64,000 nucleotides of DNA from contig CAMQGK010000567.1 in NCBI GenBank assembly GCA_947000775.1, positions 1,235,001 to 1,299,000 of the forward strand, given 5' to 3'. The notes beneath the pieces were generated by a model that did not search any database, was not told the origin of the DNA, and worked only from the letters and a program-made list of their open reading frames with translations. Shown here in pieces: positions 12,112 through 24,349 of this stretch; the first letter of the stretch is position 1; every line of letters starts with the position of its first letter. The translations under genes and the position numbers were made by a program. This stretch comes from Pterois miles (Eukaryota; Chordata; Actinopteri; Perciformes; Scorpaenidae).

Positions 12112-12205
12112 AGCTAGCTAATGATATCTATTTTCTTAGCGAACAAGCCCACTGTGTATCTTGATTCTCTGCATAGGCAACTGCTGTTTTCTACCTCTCC
12201 TGCTG

Positions 12206-12209
<4 letters not shown>

Positions 12210-12236
<27 letters not shown>
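12210..12236. repeat. (CA)n microsatellite
   Basis: 13 CA units, about 100 bp after a GT tract. Confidence 0.95.
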
Positions 12237-12299
12237 GCAAACACAAGGTAGAATACACGTATCACCATAAACATTCGTCCTGCTCCCACAATGCATTTA

Positions 12300-12794
12300 G
12301 GCAGCCTGGCATACAAAATGGCTGTGGCTATAACTGAGTGATGGTGAGATTCCAGCTGGCAAGAGGTTGTGAGCTAGTTTTACTGAGCAGAATGGATGTG
12401 TGTTTTTTCTTCTTTCGTTGTACTTTGTTTTTCACATCTACATCTTGTCGTGACCACACCCACAGCTGACGTGGGAAAATCTGTGAGCCAAATGACACGG
12501 TTCCTCTGAAGAATAAGTTGGGGATTGTGGTGATTTTGGTTTAACATGGCACCGTTCTACACTGGCTGTTGTCTCTGACTGTTGAAGCAGAGGTGGAAGT
12601 AATGTGATGATGACCAATCAAAAAGGACATCAGGATGGGTTAGATCACAAAATGTCCTCACTATCAAACACAAAACAAAAGTCCAACATAAAAGAACAAT
12701 TGGTTCACCCCAACTCCCCCTATCTATCAAGCAGGACCCCTTCTACCCATTCCACCAGTCCTCATTACTATAAGATTCAGATTATGATGCTCTA
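12300..12794. other. no feature recognised
   Basis: Non-coding sequence. The one 63-codon frame has no family resemblance. Confidence 0.5.
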
Positions 12795-12960
12795 GGTACC
12801 CGAGACTACTTGGTTAGGCTTGGGAAAAGATCATGGTTTGGGTTAAAATATATATACGTTTGTCACATAAAATAAGTAGGTTTGTTACTTAAACAAAAGT
12901 AAGGTCAAATAAGTCAACATTGCCTTGATTTCATACTTCCCTGAAGTTGTAGTTTGATGA
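12795..12960 (-). repeat. CCTAAACCTAACC-family repeat fragment
   Basis: ACTTGGTTAGGCTTGGGAAA, AGATCATGGTTTGGGTTAAA and AATAAGTAGGTTTGTTAC match the family in reverse. Confidence 0.55.
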
Positions 12961-13019
12961 TGTTTAGCTACTGATGTTATGTCTTGTGGAGTCTCCATCC
13001 CTCATACTGCTCGTAACAT

Positions 13020-13262
13020 TACATTTCTATACTCTTCTGTGTGGACTTTGCATGTTCTCCCCATGTAAGTGTGGGTTTTCTCCGGGTTCTCCAGCTTCCT
13101 CCCACAATCCAAAGACATGCAGGTTAGGTTAACTAATGAATGTGAATGTGAGCATGAATGATTGTCTGTCTCTATGTGCCCTGGAATGGACTGGCGACCC
13201 ATCCAGGGTGTCCCCCACCTTCGCCCAACGCCAGCTAGGATTAGCTTCAGGCCAAAACTCCA
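13020..13262 (+). repeat. CACGGTGG-type tRNA-like repeat, 3' part
   Basis: TGCATGTTCTCCCCATG, TCTCCGGGTTCTCCAGCTTC, CCAAAGACATGCAGGTTAGG and GACTGGCGACCCATCCAGGG are blocks shared with the fuller copies at 42.8 kb and 61 kb. The head is missing. Confidence 0.75.
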
Positions 13263-13439
13263 GAACTGGAGAGTATTTCTTCATTGAAAGGAGAGCAAAG
13301 AACGGCACTGAAGTCTTTTCTCAGGAGAGACAAAGTCCCGATCCCGAATTGCATTTTGAATTTATTATTTATTTATCAAGTCCAGGAAGGATCAGAGCAT
13401 CAGACTGTGAAAATGCTTAATTAGAAAGAAGACACACCC

Positions 13440-13757
13440 ATTGTTGGGGATATGTAACATAACTAAGTTAGTTGGCTAGCAAGTGTTGGTGATGTATAAC
13501 ATACCTAAGTTAGCTAGCTAGCTAGTGTTGGTGACTGAAACATAGCTAAGTTAGCTAGCTAGCTATTGTTGGTGATATGAAACATAGCCAAGATAGCTGG
13601 CTAGCTAGTGTTTGTGACATGGAACATAGCTAAGCTAGCTAGCTAGCTAGTGTTGGTGATGTGTACCATAGTTAAGTTAGGAGGCTAGCAAGAGTTGGTG
13701 ACATGGAATATAGTTAGCTATCTATGTAGTGTTGTTGATGTGGAACACAGCTAAGTG
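13440..13757. repeat. minisatellite with GCTA-rich core, about 7 copies
   Basis: A unit of about 42-48 bp: AACATAGCTAAGTTAGCTAG, a variable number of GCTA, then TGTTGGTGATGTG. The (GCTA)n cores are self-complementary. Copies differ by substitutions and by the number of GCTA steps. Confidence 0.9.
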
Positions 13758-14364
13758 ACAACGAGAGATGTAACATTAGATCACTGAGCGGTTTCACACT
13801 AAACTTGATACTACCACAACCTCATGACAAACTGAGACTTTCCGGACTTGCAAAATTCTGTTTAAAATGGTGCAATTGAAACAGGTTAAAAAAAATACTT
13901 TGTCCCTTGCAAGTTGACTACAGTTCATTTTTTTGCTGAAATAAGGTCCCAATGGTCCACTGCATGGGACGGGACTTCGCCTCTAAACGGAAACGATCAC
14001 TCTGGCTAGATTTTGATTGACAGATGGTTCATCCAGTCACCTGCCAAATATTTTTTGAAAGTACCTGCCTTTTCCAAACAGTTTCCAGTGATGTCTTCTC
14101 AGATAGTTCGTATTCACAAACCATCTAACGCGTCAGTTTAGGCTTTACTTACTTTAGGCATTACTGGGCAGCAATGGAAAGCATACGACTATAAGACTAG
14201 AAGCAGCTGACATCTTATGTGAGGGAAGCTGAAACCTGTCTGTAATTTCAAGCCCACTGATTAATTGGACATTAATCTAATTAACTAATCATGTTTTTCT
14301 GCTTTACTGGAAAACAGATGATTTCTGAAGGCTAAATCCGTCTCCTGCCCCTCTTTCTCTGTGC
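13758..14364. other. no feature recognised
   Basis: No repeat or coding signal recognised between the minisatellite and the next CA tract. Confidence 0.5.

Positions 14365-14399
<35 letters not shown>
14365..14399. repeat. (CA)n microsatellite
   Basis: 17 CA units. Confidence 0.95.
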
Positions 14400-14400
<1 letters not shown>

Positions 14401-14549
14401 ACTACCAACCCCCTGTCATGACCTTTGACCTCCTCTCGTGATGTCATTCCTTTGGCCTGAGGCAAATTGACTCCCTGTAGACATGGACACAGGGCCCCTC
14501 TGCTGGTCTGTGTGTGTGTGTCAGATGTGTACATGTTGTTCTGTAGGGG

Positions 14550-14589
<40 letters not shown>
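14550..14589. repeat. (GT)n microsatellite
   Basis: About 20 GT units. Confidence 0.95.
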
Positions 14590-14590
<1 letters not shown>

Positions 14591-16359
14591 CAGTATATAG
14601 AGTGTAAGTTGCTCTGTGTGTGGCCCTGTGTTTGGTCCAGTTACACACCGGACCTGCTGCTGTCCCATAATCAGATTGTAATAAACTTAATGACATTAGC
14701 AGAACTCTACTCCAGACTGATGCCGAACAAAGTCAGTCTGTCTCTTACACACTCACACACTCACATGCACAAAAGGATTCATCATTGCTCATTAAATGTA
14801 CATAGTTTCAAGCACACACACACATATGCACAGAGGTTCTGGCAGATGCATAAATAATCTCTCTCTTCTATCTCTCTCACACACAGACTCACACTTCTCA
14901 GGATGCCGTTCATCACTGTGGCAACAGCTGCAGGCTGGGAGGCTGACCTTTCACCCCTCCAGAGGTCAGGTCCCAGGGGTCGGCGTGGCAACAATCCCTG
15001 GTGTTTGAAAAGGAAGACGTGGGCATCTGGCTTGTAACAAGGAAGGTCTGTGTGCATTGTTTTTGTGTTTACGTGTATATACAGTATGCTCTATATATTA
15101 GAGAGAGAGAGATTTATATATACATTATGTATCCAAATCAGGTGATGTAAGAAAATGAAAGTGTACACAGCGTGAATGTTTGCCCAGCTTTTCTGTGATG
15201 TTTTTGCAAATGCAAATCACAGGGATAACAAACGTATTATGCATTAAGGCACATTCACGTCAAATTGAGGGTCTCACAAGAGATTAAAAGAATGATCAAA
15301 ACTGAAGCAGCAGAGATTCATATATTGACTCTTTCCTCTGTAATAAGGGTCAAACTCCAAGACCTCTGGATCCTTCATTTGCCATGATGCAAGTTGAAAG
15401 CATCTTCTCATGGGACCCTCCCTGCCTCCTAAATGCCCACTTTTTTAACACTCTATACTTCCAGTTTGTAATACAGGTTTTCGGTTATAAATGATGACAT
15501 AACCACCCTTGACATTATCAGGGTTATATTTTCAAACTTCGGATTGCTCCCTTCGGTGCAAAAGAAACCACTTTACCCTGGCTGAGTACAGCTATGAGGA
15601 ATAAACTGAACTTTATGTGTAAAATTGGACTTAAAGCTGCAGAAGACAGATTGGAGCAAATATAATTTTAAAAAAGTCATTTTTATAAAACGGTCACAAT
15701 ATCCTCTGTGTCCGCCGGTGCTCCTAATAGCATCTGCAAAATTTCACAGACCGCAGGAAAACAACCAATCAGAGCTGATCTGGAGTCTGGCTTCTCTGAG
15801 CAGCTGTCAATCACTCACCAAGCAATACCAAGCACCGCCCACCACCTTAGCCAATAGGAACACTCTCTCTCTGAAATGACCTGTGATTGGCCAAAGTCTC
15901 CCGTCACTGCTAGATTTTTTTTAAAGCCTTAAAACAGCCATGAGGAGGTGCCGAAGTCTAGTTTTCTCTCAGATTACTTGAATTACAATATGCTGAAAGG
16001 TTATTTGCCCATTGATGCAAAAAACATTCTGCCGACTACAGGTTTAAGCCAGACTTCCCCAGTGGTTACTAGATGGTACTTTGAACCAGCTGTACTGAAG
16101 TGAATGAAATATCCTCTTGAAACTATCTAAAAGAACAAATTCAATACATTTCTTACACAAGAAATTAAAACCTCAAAAGCTAATTTCAGTTTCTCCATTG
16201 GTCATTACTGAAAATTACTGAGATTAACTTTTTATTTAGGCAAGGAGGCTTCACTTTAAAGACATTTACACCTGGTGTTGCTGTGTCTGCTATGTCATTA
16301 CATCCCTGCTGTTCCCAGGCAAAAACCTCCAGTTCTGAGAGGTGAAGCCAATGCTGAGG
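14590..16359. other. non-coding; one probable repeat fragment
   Basis: GT/CA-rich until about 15,120. The segment 15,625-15,910 (ACCAATCAGAGCTGATCTGG, CCGCCGGTGCTCCTAATAGC) has the look of an interspersed repeat. Otherwise nothing recognised. Confidence 0.4.
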
Positions 16360-16560
16360 TGTCTTAAACCTGCATTCTATCAACCCGCCAGCAGGGGGCA
16401 ACTCCTCTGATTGTATAGAAGTCTATGAGAAAATGAGCCTACTTTTCCCTTGATTTATTACCTCAGTAAACATTGTAAACAGGAGTTTATGGTCTCAGTC
16501 GCTAGTTTCAAGTCTTCTTCAATACAGCGTGATGTTCATTTAGTAAATTAAAAAAACAAG
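16360..16560 (-). repeat. interspersed repeat pair member (CAGCAGGGGGCGAC type)
   Basis: The + strand has CCAGCAGGGGGCAACTCCTC, GAGAAAATGAGCC and CTTCTTCAATACAGCGTGATG. The same blocks appear inverted at 23,714-23,900. No coding capacity. Confidence 0.75.
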
Positions 16561-17263
16561 ATGGCGACAGCCAAAATGTCAAACTCGAGGATTCAAAACT
16601 GTTGTCCACAAACCAATGGGTGATGTCATGGTGATTACGTCCACTTCCAATTGCCCTGCAGTAACCCTGTGCTTCCCGCCATCGCCAGATCACCTGACCA
16701 CTTCTTCCCCATCCCCTCATTAGTCCTGCAGTGTACCGTCCCACTTCCACTCATTCCTCACCAGTGGGGAGTAGAGAGCTGAGGTCTTCCAGACTGTTTC
16801 GGGGCCTTGCCTGCCCCTTTTGGACTTTTTGCCTGTTCCTCTTGCCTCATATTTGGTCTTGTTTGCGAAATAACAAGATGAGGACTCATCTGATACGGAC
16901 CTAAGTTCGGCTTGAGATGGTGCATCTACTTACAGCACATGATGCACATAGACGCACACAGTTAGCACGAAGAATCCCGAACCCAGCAGAACTCAACAAT
17001 GTTGTAGCGTTGTTTGTCCAGACTTTGTCATCATTTCTATAACACACGGTTAAATAAAAATGATGTGACTCCAAAATAAAACTCCTCCTGCTCCTACTCC
17101 TCCACAATAAAAGCTCCAACCTCTTTTTTTATTTTGATTGTTTTGGGGTTTTTTTTAGATTGACAGCACTTCTTCACCCCTTACTGCTCCAGCGCCCTAT
17201 GTGTCCTGCCAGCTGTCCGTCACATCGGTTCCCTCCGATGACCCTTTCCCATAACCCCTTCCT

Positions 17264-17265
<2 letters not shown>
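16561..17265. other. no feature recognised
   Basis: Unremarkable sequence ending in a T-rich stretch. Confidence 0.5.
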
Positions 17266-17320
<55 letters not shown>

Positions 17321-17503
17321 AGAGAGGGAGAGAGAGTCTTTTACTAAAATGGTGTCAGTGTTAGAAGTATCAATCAAAATGACAGAAAGACAGACAGAAA
17401 TTACACACACACAAATACACACATAGCTACACACTTTGTCTCTGTCTCTCTGTGTCATGCACCCATGCAGACATATAATCACTCCCACCACTACCAAACA
17501 CAC

Positions 17504-17550
<47 letters not shown>

Positions 17551-17563
17551 CCTTTCTGTCCCT

Positions 17564-17597
<34 letters not shown>
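17266..17597. repeat. microsatellite cluster: three (CA)n tracts and a GA tract
   Basis: CA at 17266-17318, GAGA at 17318-17336, CA at 17508-17549 and CA at 17566-17597. The long open frame of alternating Cys-Val on - is a product of the CA repeats and not a gene. Confidence 0.95.
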
Positions 17598-17598
<1 letters not shown>

Positions 17599-18619
17599 TG
17601 AGTATGAGTGATGGTTGCAGCTCGTGTCTATCCATTACAGCGGTGTGGCTGCAGACAGGTGAGCAGGCTGATACATGAGCAGGGCTTTATCTGCACTCAC
17701 CGACTCCCCACACCGTTTCATTCAGCAGCTCGCAGCGTTAACAGCCACCCCCCCCCCCCCCAACCTCCCTCCACCCGCACACACACCAACACCACCTTCA
17801 TCTCCACAAAGGAGAGATTTCAAAAACTGCAGCTACATTTTAAATATAATTTCATTATCAGAATTTCATATTGATGGTGAGCCGAGGGAGAAACATGAGG
17901 TGGGTGTTATCTGTGCTCCACACTGGCCCGATCACTCACTGTTTCCTTTAATTGGTAATCATACATACACAGCAGGTGAAGAGCTTGTTCCTCAAAAAAA
18001 AAAAAAAAAAATGTTTACGTGTGCAGTTTGAGAAAAAAACATAATTAAAAGAAACGAATTACCTTAAGTTCATAATTCAACTTAAAGTATAGAGCGCTTT
18101 TCAAATACAGTGCTTGCAGGCAGGATGAAAAAGTAGTTATATTTGTTAGGTGTCACCTTTTTAAGTGATCCATATGTCATACTGAAAACAGACTTCTCAC
18201 TCAATCATGTTTAATAAACTAGCTTCAAAATCATTTCAAATGCTTTGTGTAAAGGGCTCCTATAGCTGATAGGACAGCCCATCTCAAAATGAAATATGTA
18301 TAATATTGCAACATATGCTATTGAAAATGAGTATCTACGAACCAAACAGCAGAAACAAAGTCAGTGTGCAGACAGCTGTGAGAGGATCTGAGAAACGGAC
18401 CAAGCACAGGACTGTGTGAGAGTAGATGTCATAAACTATGAACTTGTAATTAATCTGCATAAGCAATGTATATACTCTATTTATGTAAGTCTTTCCTTTA
18501 TCATTCAGTCCATTAAATAGTCTGTAGTTCTCTCAGTAATCCCACCTCTGTCTCATCCTGTCTCTACTAGTTCAGCCCAGTTGCACAGTTGCAGTTCAAT
18601 ATATTGATTTGTGTATATA
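17598..18619. other. non-coding with homopolymers
   Basis: Holds a 14-C run at 17748-17761 and an 18-A run at 17994-18011. No gene. Confidence 0.5.
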
Positions 18620-18970
18620 GATGCAAATTTCAAATTTTTTTCATGATGATCATATAGACCATAAAAAATCACACGACCTTCGCCCAGGAGACCGGTGTTC
18701 ACGTCCCGTGTGAAACCAGAAGTCAGGATTTTTGGAGTTATTTTAACCCAAACCACCATCTTTTCCTAAAGTTAAGTTGTTTTGTTACCTAAGCTTTACC
18801 AAGTCACTCTAAACCTAAGTGGTTTTATTTTGAAAAGACTGGAGCGGAAACTAACATCTGTTACATGTTGCTGGACATTTTTAGGAAAACACGAACAATA
18901 TGTTGTTGAAAGTTGTGAGAGCATCATGAAAAAAAGGGAAATTCTTGTCTATGAACACAAAGTGAGAGTG
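18620..18970 (+). repeat. CCTAAACCTAACC-family repeat, well preserved copy
   Basis: It contains CGCCCAGGAGACCGGTGTTC, AACCCAAACCACCATCTTTT, ATGTTGCTGGACATTTTTAG and GAGCATCATGAAAAAAAGG, in the family order. Confidence 0.7.
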
Positions 18971-19239
18971 TGTCGGCGAGTTTATCATTATTTATAGCAT
19001 GCGGTTGATTTGCAGTCTAATAAAACTAATAATGCTGATGATCACTTCTTTATTGATGAGCTCTTTGTAACCACCAGAGAACATACTGTAGATATACACA
19101 CCAGTCACAGTAATGCTCTGCTTATAACTGCGTGTAGTAGTATTTTTAGCAGTAGTATTTTTATTCAGTCATCACACATATTAAACAGTACAAACAGTAT
19201 TAACAAAGTCAACAGTTTTCATAATAAGTAGTGACTTGA

Positions 19240-20620
19240 AACCCTCAAAAATAGCTTTGAAAATCATTCTTTTGAAAACCAAAATTACACATTCTTACAT
19301 TTCTATTAGCATTGTTGCATAATTTGACCCCAACCATAGAAATACATCTCCTTTTAATACCTGTTTTTAGCTTTTTGTATTGCAAACTTGCAAATACCGC
19401 TCAGATCATATACTATCATATCATTTGCTCTCCCGTAGTGAAGAAAACTTTTCTACACCATCTGGGAGTGACGTTGATTTGGCTTTGAACATTATTTGTA
19501 TTATTTTATAATAAACGAAATCATTAAATTTGATAGCATGGGAGCTTCTAAACAGTGGATTAGTGTGATCACAGTAACCAGCCTTATTAAAAATATGTAT
19601 GGCTCATTTTTATAGTAAAACAATTGAATTTATAGTTGTTTTAAAGATCGATTCTACACAGTAAGAAATATAAGGAGGTACAAGTGAGCAATAAATTATA
19701 TGCAAGGCCTTATAACTCAATATATCATCAGATCTATACAGGATTGCTACTGACTTTTACCACTGATACAGTCAATACATTGTTTCCATGTTAGTTTATG
19801 ATCAGTGACCCCTAGCAACACAAATCTTTAATTCAATTTATTTTCGAGTTCCAAAAACCATGAATTTAGCGACAAATTATTAACATCAGTCCAAGTCTTG
19901 ATGATTTTTTTCAAAAAAAATTACAAATTTCAACTTATCTGTAACATTGCAAATATCATTAATACAAAGTATAAAAAGTTCTGAGCCAATCACAGATCCC
20001 TGGGGTACTCCACAGGTGACCATCCTAAATCCAAACACAGTATCATGAATTTGCATACGTTTTTGTCTATTTTCTAAGTAGCTTTCAGCCAAGAGTAAGC
20101 TACACCTCTTATCCTATACTACCTCTTAACCTATACTCTCGAGTTTTATCAATGATTGTCTGTGATCTATAGTATCAGAAGCCTTCTGTAGATCAATATA
20201 GTCTTTGATTTGAACAAAACTTGTATAGAGGCTCCTGCTATTAAAGTGTATGATTGAAAACCCCTCCAAATCAAGATTATTAAACTCATTCTCAGAACAA
20301 TATTCACAATTTTATTTATAGTGATGATAACAATTTGCCTCTGGATCAATGTTATTTTCAAGACTAAATGATTTCTGTTCAGTCAGCTTTAGAAAACTTA
20401 GATTTAACTCGTCACACATTTTCTTGTCAAAACTATTCTCAAATATGGAATTTTGATTATCAGAAAGATTGCTTCTCTCAGTTTCTTCAGTATGAAAATG
20501 AAAATCTTTGGTCGTATTGTGAAGGAAAAAGTGGTTCAAAAATAAAGTTTGCAAAATTTTTTGCTACAAGCTCCATTCTGACTCTGCATCAGGGCATACC
20601 CTCCAACATGACATGACCAA
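19240..20620 (-). mobile_element. degraded LINE: reverse-transcriptase region
   Basis: The minus strand carries YIDLQKASDTIDHRQSLIKL (about 20,130-20,200), ESYLENRQKRMQ and VTCGVPQGSVIGSELFILCI with NDICNVTDKLKFV (19,886-20,092). These match reverse-transcriptase motifs of jockey-group LINEs. The catalytic block is degraded and frames shift. Confidence 0.75.
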
Positions 20621-20639
20621 AGCTAAATTAAAGGTGGTG

Positions 20640-21400
20640 TAAAGTCTTGTCTTGTGATGGATGCTCCCTGTCAGGGTACATTTCCAAACATGAACCAAGC
20701 AAAACTACATTGTTACTTCCTTTGATCCAGAATGCTCATATTCTGTACCACAACCACCTTTGCTTGCTCTGGCGGGCCATTTAACCTTATAAACACTTTT
20801 CCATTCCTTGTCCACGTTGCTTGAATTTTGTTTCGCTTTCTGAGGATACGGCCAGTCTTTGCCATTTCAGCATTTCTCTCCGTCAAGTGCCCCATTCAAT
20901 TTCTGGACTGTCTCAGCACTTCAACCTTTTATTTTCCTTGCATGGGAGAGTGTGACAGGCTGATGTTTGTTGACTCTATATTCTTACTGTTCACGAACTG
21001 GACAACTTGTTGCTCCAGAGTGTGACCTTGTCGGTCACCGACTGCAGCCCTGGCATAGCTGCAATGTTTGGTATCCAGCCCAGTGATGATAATGTCATTA
21101 GCACAAGATTACCGCTCTAGTTCTCCATCCTTTGTTCCAACAGTTCAATCCTCCATTGGACCCATGAGGTGAACATACTGTTTTGCCATTTTGCTGAGCC
21201 CCTCAAACTGAGTAATTTTTTTAATTTCTTCTAATTCCTCTGCCAGTTTTTTTGGTTGTACATCTTTTTCCAAGGTCACAAAAAGAAACAATATACAGTA
21301 TATATATATTATATACGTATATATTCTGGGAAGGCTTGATGAAATACTGCTCTTTTGCCAGTCATCATGTGCTCCCAGGACCTTAAACAATGTTCTTGTT
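20640..21400 (-). mobile_element. degraded LINE: ORF1-like region
   Basis: The minus strand reads NDIIITGLDTKHCSYARA, then EQQVVQFVNSKNIE, then HLTERNAEMAKTGRILRKRN followed by KIQATWTRNGKVFIRLNG. This resembles the ORF1 (RNA-binding) protein of fish LINEs. Two stops interrupt it. It lies just upstream, in the same orientation, of reverse-transcriptase remains, so both are probably one element that has lost the endonuclease region. Confidence 0.65.
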
Positions 21401-22269
21401 CAATGTTCTGTTCTTGCTGCTACCGAGAACCTGATACTTTTCAAGATTTGGAGACGTACTCGCTGTTATTTTCTATTTCGTCCTTGTCTAAAAAACACCA
21501 AATTGACAAAGTCTTCAAAAGGATGGAAGTAAAACATTACCGTAGCACCGGCAGCGACTTAAGTTTGAATGGATGGCAGTATGTTTTGGTGATTTTTGGA
21601 GGATTGGAGGGAGACTGTGGGCGGTGAAAGGCAGTGGTATCTCATGACATCCAACAAACTGTGTCACTTATCAGAATTATTGTCTCCGTGGGTCCATATA
21701 GTACCATCACCAAACTGTAGATCTGGGTACTTGATACCAAATAACCCAGTACCAAGTAGTATCGAAACTTCTCTAGTCAAACGACACCCGCAATCGATCC
21801 TTTTGTATCCTGATCTAGAGTAAATGATTATTTCTATGGTTTTGCTCGCATTACCTTAAGCATTCTTCGATTTAATGCGACTTGATTGGTTGATTAATTG
21901 ATTGATTGGTTGATTGATTAGCCACTACCGCAGCAGCTACAATCCATACAGTAAGGGTAGCCTCTCAACAATGCGGCTCGCAGCTAATGATGCTAACAGT
22001 GCTAACAATGGCAGCAGTGCTGACAGAGCTAACAGACAGAGGTTGGGCGACTGGGCATTATGCTTCTACGACGACGCCGTCCTGGCACGCGGTTAACAGC
22101 AGCGTATGAGTGCTGTGCTATTAGCTGGACAATGGGATACACATAAAACCTCCATTTACATGATGGATATTAAATGTGAGTAAAAAAAAAAAAAGTAAAT
22201 GAATTACTGGTATCTCTTTAGGGGTAGTGCTATCAGTACTACAAACAATACCCAGCCCAGTTACCTGTC
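21401..22269. other. no gene; GATT repeat and GCTAAC-rich patch
   Basis: A degenerate (GATT)n tract lies at 21,880-21,930. A patch at 21,965-22,040 repeats GCTAACA/GCAGTGCTGACA phrases. The 60-codon frame there is compositionally odd but matches nothing I know. Confidence 0.45.
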
Positions 22270-22930
22270 TGTGTAACTTCATATTTACAGCTCTCGGTTT
22301 ATTTGTAATAAGTTAGTGGGAGCAGGAGCCAAAGAATAGGCAACAACATATCATTTTCTCCTTGATCTGGACCAAATGAACTGAGCATGTGTGCAAGTGA
22401 AACCGGATTCTATGGAGGTTTTTTTAAGAGAAGGGGATGACACACAGCAAAGGGCTACAGGTTGACATCAAACCTTGGCCACCACCAAAGCCTTAACCTC
22501 CATGGGGTACACACATGGGATGAGCTAGAGGCTGTCGGTTTTTAAAAACCTGATTATGTGCACGTTAAAGATGCATTGTAAAAGTTGAAAGTTTATGTCC
22601 TAACGGGGTTTACGTGCTGGATTATTTCTTGGCTGGGACCAATCTGCCTCCATTGGTCTTTGCTGGTTGCCTGGCAACTACTCCCAGCCAAGAAATTAGT
22701 CCAGGACGTAACCCCATGTAAAATCACAACTTTTTGTACACATTAAACACACGAGCTGTAACATGTCAGTCAGTAAATTTTAATTATAGGAACATTTTCT
22801 TACCCCGTTTGCTCCTGTTTCCTGTTTCCAGTCTTTAAACTAAGCTAAGCTAACCAGCCGCCGACTGCTTTCTCCCCCCAGCGAGTTTTTTCTTGTTTTG
22901 TCCCATTCCACAGTGACTTCATGATCAACC
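22270..22930. repeat. interspersed fish repeat with a long stem-loop
   Basis: Contains an imperfect palindrome (about 22,600-22,725) and the block AACTAAGCTAAGCTAACCAG. The arms pair GGATTATTTCTTGGCTGGGA with TCCCAGCCAAGAAATTAGTCC across a 48-bp loop. Confidence 0.6.
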
Positions 22931-23294
22931 CAGCGACAGGAGAACATGTTTTACAACCTCAGAGTGAAGACGGGAAGAAACATGGAGAGAAGAGAATCGA
23001 TATTCAAGAACGGGATAAAAGAGTGAAACAGAGGGAGGCCAAGGATCAGACAGAACGGCAAGAGGGTAAGAATGAGGTGGAGGGCAAGTAAAGTCTATTG
23101 ATTGAGATTTAATACACACATGATGTACACACACACACAGAGGGTCTGTGCAGTGTCAGGTTTTGGCACACACACTCCTGTTTTAGTGTAATGGATGGTG
23201 GTGTCACGGACCAAGCACTGTTTAACTTCAACCACTCTGCAGAGACAGAGTGTGTGTTTGTGTGTGTGTGCTTGAAGATTTATGAAAAACAACT

Positions 23295-23321
23295 TTCTGT
23301 GTGTGTGTGTGTGTGTGTGTG
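23295..23321. repeat. (GT)n microsatellite
   Basis: A short GT run, with other GT-rich stretches nearby. Confidence 0.9.
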
Positions 23322-23713
23322 ATATCCATCCATCACACCTGAATGGCGCTGATTGCTGACAGGAAGTGCCCGTGGCCCTCCTGCTTCTTGATTGGTCAGT
23401 CCCTGCGGGGCCACCAGCATGCACTGGGGTTAAATGGTGAGACTGGAAAGCGCAAGTAGAGGAAACTTAACAACGTATGGAAACCGTATTTAAAATTGTA
23501 CTGTGGGCAGTCTAGACCTTTAAAGTTACCACTTGCTGCCGCTTGGGATTGTCAGTGTGAGAGGATGCCTTGTGTGTGCCTTGCCTTGTTGTGTTTAGTT
23601 TCACACAATCGCTGAGGTGAAAACACAGGGAAAGGGTAAAAGTTAGACGACAAAACACAGACGACTCGCAGTGGTAGCAATTGTCAGTTACAAGGTAGCC
23701 CTGTCCTGAAGCA

Positions 23714-23900
23714 TCCCCTGCTTTATGGTCTATTTGACTTTAAATGGGTCCATAATGTACTAAATGAACACCATGCTGTATTGAAGAAGACTTGAAACCA
23801 GCGACAGAGACCATAAACTCATGAGTGGGCTCATTTTCTCATAGACCTCTATACAACCAGAGGAGTCGCCCCCTGCTGGCTGGTAGAGGGAATGCAAGTT
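23714..23900 (+). repeat. interspersed repeat pair member (CAGCAGGGGGCGAC type)
   Basis: CACCATGCTGTATTGAAGAA, ACTTGAAACCAGCGACAGAG and GGGCTCATTTTCTCATAGAC are the inverted counterpart of 16,360-16,560. Confidence 0.75.
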
Positions 23901-24349
23901 TAAGGCCCTTTTTTACCATCACTTTTCACCTGAAATATGAAATATAGAAATACAACAGTGCCAGTCAACCCTGTCTTGTGCACTTGTCCTCATATTAGAC
24001 AGTATGTCCTCTCCTGGAACACACCTGAGAAACAATCTTTTAGATGCCTGATCCATCCCTTGTGATCTTCTGCAGATATGTCCAGGCATCCAACATTAAT
24101 TGGACATCGGATTGTAAACTTTCACCTCCGTGAGGAAAAGAACTGCAGTTTTTGGCACTTAGCGAGCTTTATTTCTCAGCACCAAAAGTCGTGGCTTACA
24201 TAGAAGTCATCAAGACAAAACGAGACGCTCGGTGTTGTAGAACAAGTGACAAAATACCAGGAAGTAGTAAAAGAGGAAAGATACATTTTTTAGACATAAT
24301 AACCCCAAAAGTTGTTCTTTCAGCTCAAAACAGTCTCTAAAATCAGATC

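Noticed and set aside
17174..17635. 153-codon minus-strand open frame of alternating Cys-Val
   Set aside because: Produced by CA/GT microsatellites. No domain, no splice context.
21914..22096. 60-codon plus-strand frame with Asn/Ser-rich composition
   Set aside because: Arises from GCTAACA-type repeated phrases. No homology recognised.
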